This document shows, in pieces, positions 1 through 7,012 of a DNA stretch of 64,000 bases (position 1 is its first letter; each line of letters opens with the position of its first letter). The notes under the pieces were generated by a model, which ran no database searches, was not told where the DNA came from, and was given only the letters and a program-made list of their open reading frames with translations. This stretch comes from Streptomyces sp. TN58 (lineage in GTDB: Bacteria; Actinomycetota; Actinomycetes; Streptomycetales; Streptomycetaceae). The stretch is taken from NCBI RefSeq assembly GCF_001941845.1, contig NZ_CP018870.1, positions 744,001-808,000 on the forward strand, read 5' to 3'. The translations under genes and the position numbers were made by a program.

Positions 1-586
1 CGGCACCCGTCGCGTAGCCGAGGATCGCCGTACCGCCCGAGGTGATGTTCATCAGGGAGCGGGCCCGCGCGTAGGCGGACACCGGCACGACCTCGGACAG
101 CAGCCCGAGCCGTGCGCCCGTGCCCAGGGACTGGAAGAAGCCGAGGAGCAGCAGCAGTGCGAAGCGTGCGGCCAGCGGCAGTCCCGGGACGGCCTGCGCG
201 GCGACCCCGGCCAGCGAGGCGAGTTGGAGCAGGACGACGGTGCGGCGCGGGTGGCCCGCGTCCGCGACCGACATCAGCGTCAGCGCGCCGAGGACGGTCG
301 CGAAGGTGGCGCCGTACATGCTCACGGCCGTCAGGAAGGGGGAACCGGTCTGTGCGTCGACGAGCGTGCCGAGCGCGAAGCCCGACAGGGTGCCCGCCGC
401 GACGGTCAGGGTGAAGCCGGCGTACAGCCCGGTGAACTCCCGGCTGCGCAGCAGGCCGAGATAGCCGCCGGGGGTGGGCTGGGGGTCGGGGGCGGGAGTC
501 GTGTCCGGGCGGGAGTCGTGTCCGGGCCGGGGCGAGGGGTGGTGGGAGGGGCTTGAAGAGGAGTGGGGAGAAGGGTCTGAAGGCAT
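1..586 (-). CDS. MFS transporter, N-terminal part (runs off the left edge)
   Basis: The frame opens at an ATG on the minus strand at 586 and stays open to the window edge, giving about 195 residues. A Pro/Ser-rich cytoplasmic leader of about 40 residues is followed by a conserved-looking GLLRSREFTGLYAGF segment and then hydrophobic helices with an Ala/Gly/Leu composition typical of actinobacterial major facilitator proteins. The arrangement resembles DHA-type drug exporters, but the signature loops of the C-terminal half are outside the window, so no substrate can be named. A GGAGG ribosome site lies eight bases before the ATG, which fixes the start. It is divergent from the B12-riboswitch cobalt genes, with about 360 bases between them. 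Family call is good; function is unknown. Confidence 0.8.
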   Translation of the reverse strand, partial: MPSDPSPHSSSSPSHHPSPRPGHDSRPDTTPAPDPQPTPGGYLGLLRSREFTGLYAGFTLTVAAGTLSGFALGTLVDAQTGSPFLTAVSMYGATFATVLGALTLMSVADAGHPRRTVVLLQLASLAGVAAQAVPGLPLAARFALLLLLGFFQSLGTGARLGLLSEVVPVSAYARARSLMNITSGGTAILGYATGA

Positions 587-745
587 GAAAAAAGCCTCCG
601 GACGCATGCACGGGGCACGCACGCCGAAGGCCAACACCGGGGATTCTAGCAGGAGTCCCGGCCCGCTCGCCGCGCACCGCCGGCCCCACGATCGTAGGGA
701 GAGCGTATTACCGCAGCGTAACTGTGTGATCAGGGACTCACGGTC

Positions 746-774
746 TTGGCCGCGCGTCCGCCACGCGGTAGCGT
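746..774 (+). promoter_or_regulatory. Candidate promoter of the cbtB-cbtA transcript
   Basis: TTGGCC at 746-751 and TAGCGT at 769-774 are separated by 17 bases, a reasonable sigma-70-type (HrdB) arrangement. The predicted start near 781 lies just before the riboswitch. The -35 is only a partial match. Confidence 0.45.
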
Positions 775-784
775 CAACGCGACA

Positions 785-912
785 TAAAGACATAGCGACG
801 ACGGCGAGACGGAAGTCCGGTGAGAATCCGGCATGGTCGCGCCACTGTGTGCTGCGGTGACCTCCCCAGGGGGCCCTCGCGGCGAGTCAGACCCGAGGAC
901 CGTCGTCCTGCA
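785..912 (+). ncRNA. Cobalamin (B12) riboswitch
   Basis: The leader of cbtB carries the hallmarks of the cobalamin aptamer. There is a GGAAGTCCGGTGAGAATCCGG stem-loop type segment around 821-840, a GCCACTGT B12-box-like motif at 841-848, and a downstream CAGACCCGAGGA segment at 888-899. The aptamer sits between a candidate promoter and the AAGGAGG ribosome site of cbtB at 939-945. B12 riboswitches upstream of cbtB/cbtA cobalt transporters are well established in bacteria. Ligand binding should lower expression of the uptake genes, probably by hiding the ribosome site. Outer boundaries are approximate. Confidence 0.88.
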
Positions 913-952
913 CCACCGTATGGGACGCGTTGTTCCCCAAGGAGGTTCCATC

Positions 953-1180
953 ATGGCCGAGGCCGTCGCTTCCGCTGCCGTTCACACCCCTGCCGTCTCG
1001 CCGTCGGCTCCGCTGCCCGTGCGCGCCGTCCTGCCCTGGGCGCTCTTCGTCGGTCTTCTGATGCTCGTGGCCCTGTACTTCGTCGGAGCCGAGCAGGGCG
1101 CCACCGCCCTGTTCGCCGGTGAGGGCGTGCACGAGTGGGTGCACGACGGCCGCCACCTGCTCGGCTTCCCCTGCCACTGA
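953..1180 (+). CDS. cbtB: CbtB, small subunit of a predicted cobalt transporter
   Basis: A 75-residue protein with one membrane helix (about residues 24-43) and a C-terminal histidine cluster, HEWVHDGRHLLGFPCH, which matches the CbtB family (one helix plus a conserved metal-binding tail). The tail has four His and one Cys and ends directly in CH. The ATG at 953 has a strong AAGGAGG seven bases upstream. It is the first gene after the B12 riboswitch and is followed after 11 bases by cbtA, so the two are certainly co-transcribed. The family is assigned to cobalt uptake for B12 synthesis by genomic association; transport by this pair is inferred. Confidence 0.88.
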   Translation: MAEAVASAAVHTPAVSPSAPLPVRAVLPWALFVGLLMLVALYFVGAEQGATALFAGEGVHEWVHDGRHLLGFPCH

Positions 1181-1191
1181 GAGGCCGTGCC

Positions 1192-2022
1192 ATGTACGCC
1201 TCTACTGTCAGGGGTCTGCTGGTCCGCGGCATGCTCGCGGGCCTGATCGCCGGGCTGTTCGCCTTCGCGGTCGCCTATGTGGTGGGTGAGCCTCCGGTTC
1301 GGGGTTCCATCGCCGTGGAGGAGGCGGCCGCCGCCCAGGACGCCGCGAGCGCCCCGAGCGGCCACGCCGGCCACGGGGGTGACGCCGCGTCGGGCGGGGC
1401 CGCCGAGGAGGAGGAAGAACTCGTCAGCCGGCCCGTCCAGTCGACCCTCGGACTGGCCACCGGTGTGCTGGTCTACGGGGTCGCGCTGGGCGGTATCGCC
1501 TCGCTCGCGTTCGCGTTCGCCCTCGGCCGTGTCGGCGGGTTCAGCCCGCGGGCGACGGCCGCGCTCACCGGTGCGGGCGCGTTCGCCCTGGTCTACCTGG
1601 TGCCGTTCCTCAAGTACCCGGCCACCCCGCCGGCGGTCGGCAACCCGGACACCATCGGGCAGCGCACCACGCTGTTCTTCCTGATGATCCTGCTGAGCGT
1701 GCTGCTCGGCGTCGGCGCGATCATCCTCGGGCGGCGGCTGGCACCGCGCCTGGGCAACTGGAACGCGACACTGACGGCGGCCGGCGGCTTCGTCGCCGCC
1801 ACCGCCGTGGCGTTCGTGTTCCTGCCGGACAACAGCGACGCGGTGCAGCCCGGGTTCCCCGCGGCCCTGCTGTGGGAGTTCAGGCTCGCCTCGCTGGCCG
1901 TCCAGCTCGTGCTGTGGGCGGTGTTCGCCGTCGTCTTCGGTGTCCTGGCCCAGCGGCTGCTGGCGTCGCGCACCGACGAAACGGAAGTGACGGCCCGGCA
2001 GCAGGCGCCCGCCCTCGGCTGA
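1192..2022 (+). CDS. cbtA: CbtA, membrane subunit of a predicted cobalt transporter
   Basis: A 276-residue protein with five predicted membrane helices, the usual topology of CbtA. The first helix (about residues 8-30) is followed by an acidic, His-containing external loop (about residues 38-75, with GHAGHGGD), which could be a metal entry site. The ATG at 1192 lies 11 bases after the cbtB stop. A strong terminator follows at 2043-2078, so cbtBA is a two-gene operon controlled by the B12 riboswitch. Cobalt as substrate follows from the family and from the riboswitch, not from a visible specificity residue. Confidence 0.88.
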   Translation: MYASTVRGLLVRGMLAGLIAGLFAFAVAYVVGEPPVRGSIAVEEAAAAQDAASAPSGHAGHGGDAASGGAAEEEEELVSRPVQSTLGLATGVLVYGVALGGIASLAFAFALGRVGGFSPRATAALTGAGAFALVYLVPFLKYPATPPAVGNPDTIGQRTTLFFLMILLSVLLGVGAIILGRRLAPRLGNWNATLTAAGGFVAATAVAFVFLPDNSDAVQPGFPAALLWEFRLASLAVQLVLWAVFAVVFGVLAQRLLASRTDETEVTARQQAPALG

Positions 2023-2042
2023 CGCCCGCCCCGTCCGCGTAC

Positions 2043-2078
2043 GGGCCCCGCGACCCCTTGGAGGGCGCGGGGCCCTTT
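2043..2078 (+). terminator. Rho-independent terminator after cbtA
   Basis: A perfect 10-bp stem (GGGCCCCGCG at 2043-2052 with CGCGGGGCCC at 2066-2075), a 13-base loop, then TTT. It lies 20 bases after the cbtA stop. Confidence 0.8.
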
Positions 2079-2227
2079 CGCGTCCGCATGCGTGCGTGGA
2101 AGCGCACGCTTCACCCCACGGCCCGGGGCGTGTCGCGCAGACGGCGCCGTCGCCCGGAGCGAGCCGGACGGGACTCTCACAGCACCCCCTAGAGCTGCGA
2201 CCGCAGGGGTTCACCGGGTCGCGGCAC

Positions 2228-2233
2228 TAGGAT
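2228..2233 (+). promoter_or_regulatory. -10 box of a probably leaderless arsR-family transcript
   Basis: TAGGAT ends at 2233 and the ATG of the ArsR-family gene is at 2240, so transcription would begin on or next to the start codon. No ribosome site is seen before this ATG, which fits leaderless translation. Confidence 0.5.
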
Positions 2234-2239
2234 GTCCGG

Positions 2240-2593
2240 ATGAGCCGAGGCACGCACGTGGCAGGTGCGCATGACGCGCGGGAGCGGGGCGACGACCGGC
2301 TTGAGGCCGCCGCGGCCGTCCTGGCCCTGCTCGCGGACCGCACGCGCCTGGCGCTGATGGAGCGGCTCGGCCGGGGCGAGGCGGACGTCACCACGCTCAC
2401 CGAGGCGTGCGGGGCGGCCCGGCCTTCCGTCAGCCAGCACCTGGCCAAGCTCCGGCTCGCCGGCCTGGTCACCGCACGCAAGGACGGCCGCCGCGTGGTC
2501 TACGCCCTGCGTCACGGACACCTGCGCCGGCTGGTGGACGAGGCCATGAACGTCGCGGACCACCAGCTCGGCTCCCTGCCGCCGCACGACTGA
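2240..2593 (+). CDS. ArsR/SmtB-family transcriptional regulator
   Basis: A 117-residue winged-helix repressor of the ArsR class. The recognition helix is in the ARPSVSQHLAKLRLAGLV stretch (about residues 55-75), followed by the wing KDGRRVVYAL. There is no CxC motif in the alpha-3 region, which argues against arsenic or cadmium sensing. The last helix has HGH and, 13 residues further on, DH. These positions partly overlap the alpha-5 metal site of CzrA/NmtR-type sensors, although not all ligands are present. The neighbour downstream is an exporter with a His-rich tail, and an imperfect dyad in its promoter looks like the operator. A metal sensor for zinc, nickel or cobalt is therefore likely; which metal cannot be read from the sequence. 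Confidence 0.87.
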   Translation: MSRGTHVAGAHDARERGDDRLEAAAAVLALLADRTRLALMERLGRGEADVTTLTEACGAARPSVSQHLAKLRLAGLVTARKDGRRVVYALRHGHLRRLVDEAMNVADHQLGSLPPHD

Positions 2594-2670
2594 GCCCGCC
2601 GGCGGAAACCGCCCGCCGCCTCCCCCGCCGCCTCCCCCCTCGCCGCTTTGCGCCTCCCCTTCCCGGCGAC

Positions 2671-2706
2671 CAACAGGTGCACGCGTGCGCACATGCTGGC
2701 TACGCT
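2671..2706 (+). promoter_or_regulatory. Promoter with candidate ArsR operator before the MFS exporter
   Basis: GTGCAC at 2677-2682 and TACGCT at 2701-2706 (18-base spacing) look like -35 and -10 boxes. A 28-base imperfect dyad at 2671-2698 (10 of 14 positions match between half-sites CAACAGGTGCACGC and CAGCATGTGCGCAC) covers the spacer, where an ArsR repressor would block RNA polymerase. Confidence 0.4.
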
Positions 2707-2748
2707 GGTCCCGCGTCATCGATCCGCCGACCGGAACGGGGGCCGCCC

Positions 2749-4155
2749 TTGCCGTCCGTGCTCCGCAACAGGACCTACCGCCACCTGTTCACCGCCCAGG
2801 TCGTCGCCCTGGTCGGCACCGGGCTCGCCACCGTCGCGCTGAGCCTGCTCGCGTACGACCTCGCCGGCGGCGGGGCCCCGGCGGTCCTCGGCACCGCCCT
2901 GGCGATCAAGATGACCGCCTACGTGACCGTCGCACCGCTGGCCACGGCCGTCGCCGCACGGGTGCCGCGACGGACCCTCATGGCGGCGACGGACCTCGTC
3001 CGCGCCGGGGTGGCCGCGGCCCTCCCCCTCGTCAGCGAGGTGTGGCAGGTCTACGTCCTCGTCTTCCTGCTCCAGGCGGCCTCCGCCGCCTTCACCCCTG
3101 TCTTCCAGGCCACGATCCCCCAGGTCCTGCCGGACGAACAGGACTACACCCGGGCCCTGTCGGCGAGTCGGCTCGCCTATGACCTGGAGAGCCTGTGCAG
3201 CCCGGTGCTGGCCGCGGCGCTGCTCACCGTCGTCTCCTACGACCGGCTGTTCGCCGGCACCGCCGCCGGCTTCCTCGCCTCCGCCGCGCTCGTGGCCGCC
3301 ACGGCGCTGCCCGGGCCCGCCGCCCCCGCCGAGGAAACGGGCGGGGTCCACGCCAGATCCGCCTTCGGGACCCGCCTGTTCCGCGCCACACCGCGGCTGC
3401 GGGCCCTGCTCGCCCTCGACCTGGCGGTCGCCGCCGCCGGATCCTTGGTCTTCGTGGACACCGTGGCCCTCGTCCGCGGCCATCTGGGCCGGGCGGAAGG
3501 CGCGGTCTCCGTCGCCCTCGGCGCGTACGGTGCCGGGTCCGTGCTGGCCGCGCTCGCCCTGCCCCGGCTGCTGCGGCGCACCACCGACCGCGCGGTGATG
3601 CTCTCGGCAGCCGCCTGCCTTCCGGCCGTGCTCGCCGCCGTGGCCGTGCTCACCGCGACCACCCCCGGGCCCTGGTCCTGGCCCGCTCTCCTGGCGGCGT
3701 GGGCGGCGATCGGAGCGGCCTGCTCGGCCGTGCTGACCCCCGGGGGCCGTGTGATCCGCCGCTCCGCGGCCGACACCGACCTGCCCGCCGCCTTCGCCGC
3801 CCGCTTCTCCCTCTCCCACGGCTGCTGGCTGCTCACCTACCCGCTGGCCGGGTGGCTCGCCCCGTGGGCCGGCCTTGCGCTGACGGCCTCGGTCCTGGGG
3901 GCGGCCGCCCTGGCCGCCACCGCCGCGGCGGCGGCGATGTGGCCGGTCCGCGACCCGGACCGGCTCGAACACGTACACCCGGACCTGCCGCCCGGTCACC
4001 CGCACCTCGCCGACGCCCGTGCCGCCGGGGGCGGTTGGCTGCACGGCCACCACTACGTCATCGACCAGCACCACCACCGCTGGCCCGGGCGGGCCGGCCC
4101 GCGCCGGAAAACACCTCGCCGGTCGCGGCCGGGATCGCTACGATCACCGCGATGA
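2749..4155 (+). CDS. MFS exporter with His-rich C-terminal tail, probable metal efflux
   Basis: About 468 residues with twelve likely membrane helices. It begins LRNRTYRHLFTAQVVALVGTG, a typical MFS first helix, and the loop between helices 2 and 3 reads VAARVPRRTLM. The tail from about residue 400 contains roughly a dozen histidines in short clusters (EHVHP, GHPH, HGHHY, DQHHHR). His-rich tails occur on the nickel exporter NreB, also an MFS protein, and on cation diffusion facilitators. The start is uncertain: TTG at 2749 follows a G-rich stretch, and an in-frame GTG lies at 2758. It follows the ArsR-type gene and has its own promoter with a candidate operator. Nickel or cobalt efflux is inferred from tail, regulator and the cbtBA genes next door. 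Confidence 0.8.
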   Translation: MPSVLRNRTYRHLFTAQVVALVGTGLATVALSLLAYDLAGGGAPAVLGTALAIKMTAYVTVAPLATAVAARVPRRTLMAATDLVRAGVAAALPLVSEVWQVYVLVFLLQAASAAFTPVFQATIPQVLPDEQDYTRALSASRLAYDLESLCSPVLAAALLTVVSYDRLFAGTAAGFLASAALVAATALPGPAAPAEETGGVHARSAFGTRLFRATPRLRALLALDLAVAAAGSLVFVDTVALVRGHLGRAEGAVSVALGAYGAGSVLAALALPRLLRRTTDRAVMLSAAACLPAVLAAVAVLTATTPGPWSWPALLAAWAAIGAACSAVLTPGGRVIRRSAADTDLPAAFAARFSLSHGCWLLTYPLAGWLAPWAGLALTASVLGAAALAATAAAAAMWPVRDPDRLEHVHPDLPPGHPHLADARAAGGGWLHGHHYVIDQHHHRWPGRAGPRRKTPRRSRPGSLRSPR

Positions 4156-4208
4156 CCACTTCCTCCCTTCACGGATCGGAGGTCCCCACCGCGCAAGGTG
4201 AGTGCTGA
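4139..4208 (+). other. Possible leaderless leader peptide, 18 codons, linking two genes
   Basis: A TACGAT -10-like box at 4139-4144 is followed seven bases later by an ATG at 4152. The short frame MTTSSLHGSEVPTAQGEC overlaps the exporter stop in an ATGA and ends in a TGA that shares its last base with the ATG of the next gene at 4208. Such end-to-start contact suggests translational coupling or a leader peptide. It could be chance; no homolog is known to me. Confidence 0.3.
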
Positions 4209-5638
4209 TGCTCACTCAGACCGCGCCCCGGGACCCCCGCCTCGCCCTCTGGCTCCGCGTACGCGAGTACGCCGTGCCGGCGTCCATGATCGAGACTGCG
4301 ACCGCCCGCCGCCACGCCGGCGACTGGGCCGCGGCATGTGCCGCCGCAGGCGTCGACGTCGATTTCAACCTGCGTTCCCTGGCCCGCTCACACGGCCGCG
4401 ACCTCGCGGACCGGATCCGGGCCGATCTACGCCACCTGGCCCCCGACCTCCTCCGCTGGCACATGCCGCGCGTCGCTCCCGACGGGCTGCTGCGCCCCGG
4501 CCTGACCCTCACCCTGGCCCGGTACGACACCGCCGGACCCGGGGACACCGCACCCCCGGTGCACCTCGTGGCCCGTACCCCGCCCGCCTGGGCGGACGGC
4601 GGGCAGCGCATCAGCCTCGCCCTGTGGGACGGTGTCCGCACCGAGACCGGGGTCGCCGCCCGTGATCCGCACCGCAGGTCCCACCCCGACCGGCGGTTCC
4701 GCCTCGACCTGCACCGCCATTTGTGGGACGCGCGCAGGTCGGACGAGCTGCGGGCCCGCTCCGGGGCCGACCGGCCGGCCGGCGACCGCCCGAGCGGCCC
4801 GGAACCGGAGCTGACGCGAACGCTGCCGCCGGAACACCGCCGGGCCGCCGGCCGGTGGGCGGTCGACCGGTGGGCCGCGGAGGCGGCGATCGTGCTCCGG
4901 GCCGAGGGCCGGACCGCCGGCCGCGTCACCGTCCGGCTCGGGACCCGGCAGCGGCTGCTTCTGGACCTGGCCGTGGACGGACCCGCACCCGGCCCGCGGC
5001 CCGCGCTACGGATCGCAGCCGCCCCCGCGGACGGCAGCGCCCGCACCCTGCCGGTCCTGCCCGATGCGGCGGCATGGATACTGCCCGACCTGGAACTTCT
5101 CCGCGCGGGCGCCGTCGAGGCCGACCGGCTGCACCCCCTGGTCGCGGCCGCCCTGGCACCGGACCGTGCTCCGGCCGGGACGGGCCGGACCGGGGCACCG
5201 GGGCCGGGGACCGGCCCCGGGCAGCCGCGCTTCGTCGAATGCCGCGGAGCCCGGCACCGCATCGGCCTGGTCGACGGGGTGCTGGCGGCGCTGGACCACG
5301 ACCCGGCCGAGGTCCGGCGCGAGGAACTGCTCGCCGCCCTGTCCGGCACCCCCCTGCCCTGCCTCCAGGCCATCGAGACGGCCCACCGCCGGCCGGACTG
5401 CCTCACCGGCGTCCGCGAACGCCTGGACCACGGCGACACCGCCGGGGCGCTCGCCGTCGTCGAAGGCCTCCTGGGCCCGGGCGCGCTGCTGCGCCCCGGT
5501 GCCCTGCGCGACGAACTGGAGGCGGCCGCCCGACGGCGGGTCACCTACGGGCTGTTCCGCGCCGGGCTGGCCGGACCGGGCCCCAAGCGCCTGCCTCCGC
5601 AGGCCCGCCGCCCCCGGCAGGACCGCCGGGCCGCCTGA
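4208..5638 (+). CDS. Conserved-type protein of unknown function beside MoxR/VWA genes
   Basis: A 476-residue soluble protein, very rich in Arg, Ala, Asp and Leu, without signal peptide or membrane helix. I do not recognise a domain. The N-terminal half (about 1-170) reads like a folded domain with an IETATARRHAGDWAAACAAAGVDVDF segment. A central stretch (about 170-240) is low complexity, and the C-terminal third (about 330-460) is helical and Leu/Arg-rich. The ATG at 4208 is preferred over the GTG at 4202 because AAGGTGA ends six bases before it. It precedes a MoxR-type ATPase (132-base gap with a tandem repeat) and a VWA protein, so it is likely the third partner of that system. Function unknown. 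Confidence 0.75.
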   Translation: MLTQTAPRDPRLALWLRVREYAVPASMIETATARRHAGDWAAACAAAGVDVDFNLRSLARSHGRDLADRIRADLRHLAPDLLRWHMPRVAPDGLLRPGLTLTLARYDTAGPGDTAPPVHLVARTPPAWADGGQRISLALWDGVRTETGVAARDPHRRSHPDRRFRLDLHRHLWDARRSDELRARSGADRPAGDRPSGPEPELTRTLPPEHRRAAGRWAVDRWAAEAAIVLRAEGRTAGRVTVRLGTRQRLLLDLAVDGPAPGPRPALRIAAAPADGSARTLPVLPDAAAWILPDLELLRAGAVEADRLHPLVAAALAPDRAPAGTGRTGAPGPGTGPGQPRFVECRGARHRIGLVDGVLAALDHDPAEVRREELLAALSGTPLPCLQAIETAHRRPDCLTGVRERLDHGDTAGALAVVEGLLGPGALLRPGALRDELEAAARRRVTYGLFRAGLAGPGPKRLPPQARRPRQDRRAA

Positions 5639-5709
5639 GGCCGCGCCCTGCGGCTCCCGCCGGGCCCGCTCCCGAACCCGCTCGTCTTCCCCCTTTCCAC
5701 CCACATCCC

Positions 5710-5757
5710 TGCACGCATCCCTTCACGCATCCCTTCACGCATCCCTTCACGCATCCC
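5710..5757 (+). repeat. 12-bp tandem repeat, four copies
   Basis: TTCACGCATCCC occurs three times in a row at 5722-5757, preceded by a variant TGCACGCATCCC at 5710-5721. The array ends two bases before the AGGTGA ribosome site of the AAA gene, so it forms the 5' flank of that gene. It encodes nothing obvious. Confidence 0.95.
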
Positions 5758-5770
5758 ACAGGTGATCACC

Positions 5771-7012
5771 ATGACCGTGAACCCGCCCGTCCCCTCTCAA
5801 CTCGACGTCGCAGGCGAGCTGCTGGCCCTGCTCCGCGAGACCACCACCGAACCGCGCCCCGACAACCAGCTGGAAGCCCTCACCCTGGCCGTCGCCGCGG
5901 ACCTGCCCGTACTGCTGTGGGGTGAGCCGGGCATCGGCAAGACCGCCGCCCTGACCCAGCTGGCCGCCGCTCTGGACCTGCCGCTCACCACGGTGATCGC
6001 CAGCGTGCACGAGCCGTCCGACTTCTCCGGGCTGCCCGTCGTCGGCGACGATCCCGCGGAGCAGGGCGTCCCCATGGCCCCGCCGGACTGGGCGGTGCGC
6101 CTGGTACGGGCCGGGCGGGGGCTGCTCTTCCTCGACGAGCTGTCCACCGCGCCGCCGGCCGTGCAGGCCGCGCTGCTGCGCCTCGTACTCGAACGGCGGG
6201 TCGGAGCCCTGCAACTGCCGCCCGGCGTACGGATCGTGGCGGCCGCCAACCCGCGGTCCTCGGCGGCCGACGGCTGGGAGCTGAGCCCGCCGCTGGCGAA
6301 CCGGTTCGTCCACCTCCAGTGGGCCCATGACCACGAGGTCGTCGTGCGCGGTCTGGGCGGGACCTGGCCGCGGGCCACGCTGCCGCGCCTCGACGCGCGG
6401 GCGCTGCCGGCGGCCGTGGAACACGCCCGCCGCGCGGTGTGCGAGTTCCTGACGGTGCGGCCTCCGCTCGTGCACCGCCTGCCCAGCGGCGAGACGAGGC
6501 GCGGCGGCGCCTGGCCGTCGCCCCGCAGCTGGGACATGACGCTGCGTCTGATCGCGTTCGCCACCGCGGCCGGATCCTCCAGGGAGGTGCTGTCCATGCT
6601 GGTCAGGGGGACGGTGGGGGACGGTCCGGCGTTGGAGCTGCTGGCCGCCCTGGACCGGATGGAACTCCCCGACCCGGAAGTGCTGTTGGCCGACCCGGCC
6701 GGCGCCGAGCTGCCGGAACGGGGTGATCGGCGCCAGGCCGTCCTCGACGGGATCGTGTCGGCGGTGTGCCGCCGCCCGGAGAAGTCCCGCTGGGACGCGG
6801 CATGGACGATCATGGTCCGGGCTCTGGAGACGGGGGCTCCCGACCTGGTTGTGGTCCCCGCGACCTCGCTGGCCGCGCTCCGCCGGGAGGAGTGGGACGT
6901 TCCGGCCGCGATCGAGCGGCTCGCCGGGGTGGTGGACCTGTCCCGGCGTGCGGATCTGGCCGCCGAACGGACCGCGGACCGTACGGGTGCCCGCGTCGGG
7001 GCCGGCCGGTGA
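5771..7012 (+). CDS. MoxR-type AAA+ ATPase
   Basis: A 413-residue AAA+ protein of the MoxR/RavA class. Walker A is GEPGIGKT (about residues 51-58) and Walker B LLFLDEL (about 118-124); the VHEPSDFSGLPVV segment between them and the AAANP sensor-1 motif are as in MoxR proteins. The ATG at 5771 is chosen because AGGTGA (5760-5765) sits five bases upstream; an in-frame GTG at 5762 overlaps that site. The stop overlaps the start of the VWA gene in a GTGA, so the two are translationally coupled. MoxR ATPases usually work with a VWA partner to remodel or metallate a client protein. The client here is not known. Confidence 0.88.
   Translation: MTVNPPVPSQLDVAGELLALLRETTTEPRPDNQLEALTLAVAADLPVLLWGEPGIGKTAALTQLAAALDLPLTTVIASVHEPSDFSGLPVVGDDPAEQGVPMAPPDWAVRLVRAGRGLLFLDELSTAPPAVQAALLRLVLERRVGALQLPPGVRIVAAANPRSSAADGWELSPPLANRFVHLQWAHDHEVVVRGLGGTWPRATLPRLDARALPAAVEHARRAVCEFLTVRPPLVHRLPSGETRRGGAWPSPRSWDMTLRLIAFATAAGSSREVLSMLVRGTVGDGPALELLAALDRMELPDPEVLLADPAGAELPERGDRRQAVLDGIVSAVCRRPEKSRWDAAWTIMVRALETGAPDLVVVPATSLAALRREEWDVPAAIERLAGVVDLSRRADLAAERTADRTGARVGAGR

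Noticed and set aside
590..600. A-rich stretch considered as a terminator T-run for the left-edge MFS gene
   Set aside because: It is part of the leader with the GGAGG ribosome site of that gene, not its 3' end.
2195..2215. CCGCAGGGGTTCACC-like stretch considered as a tRNA T-arm
   Set aside because: No acceptor or anticodon stem can be built around it.
4202..4204. GTG start for the unknown protein before the MoxR gene
   Set aside because: It overlaps the AAGGTGA ribosome site; the ATG at 4208 has correct spacing.
5710..5757. Tandem repeats considered as a CRISPR array
   Set aside because: Units are 12 bp and directly adjacent with no spacers and no cas genes.
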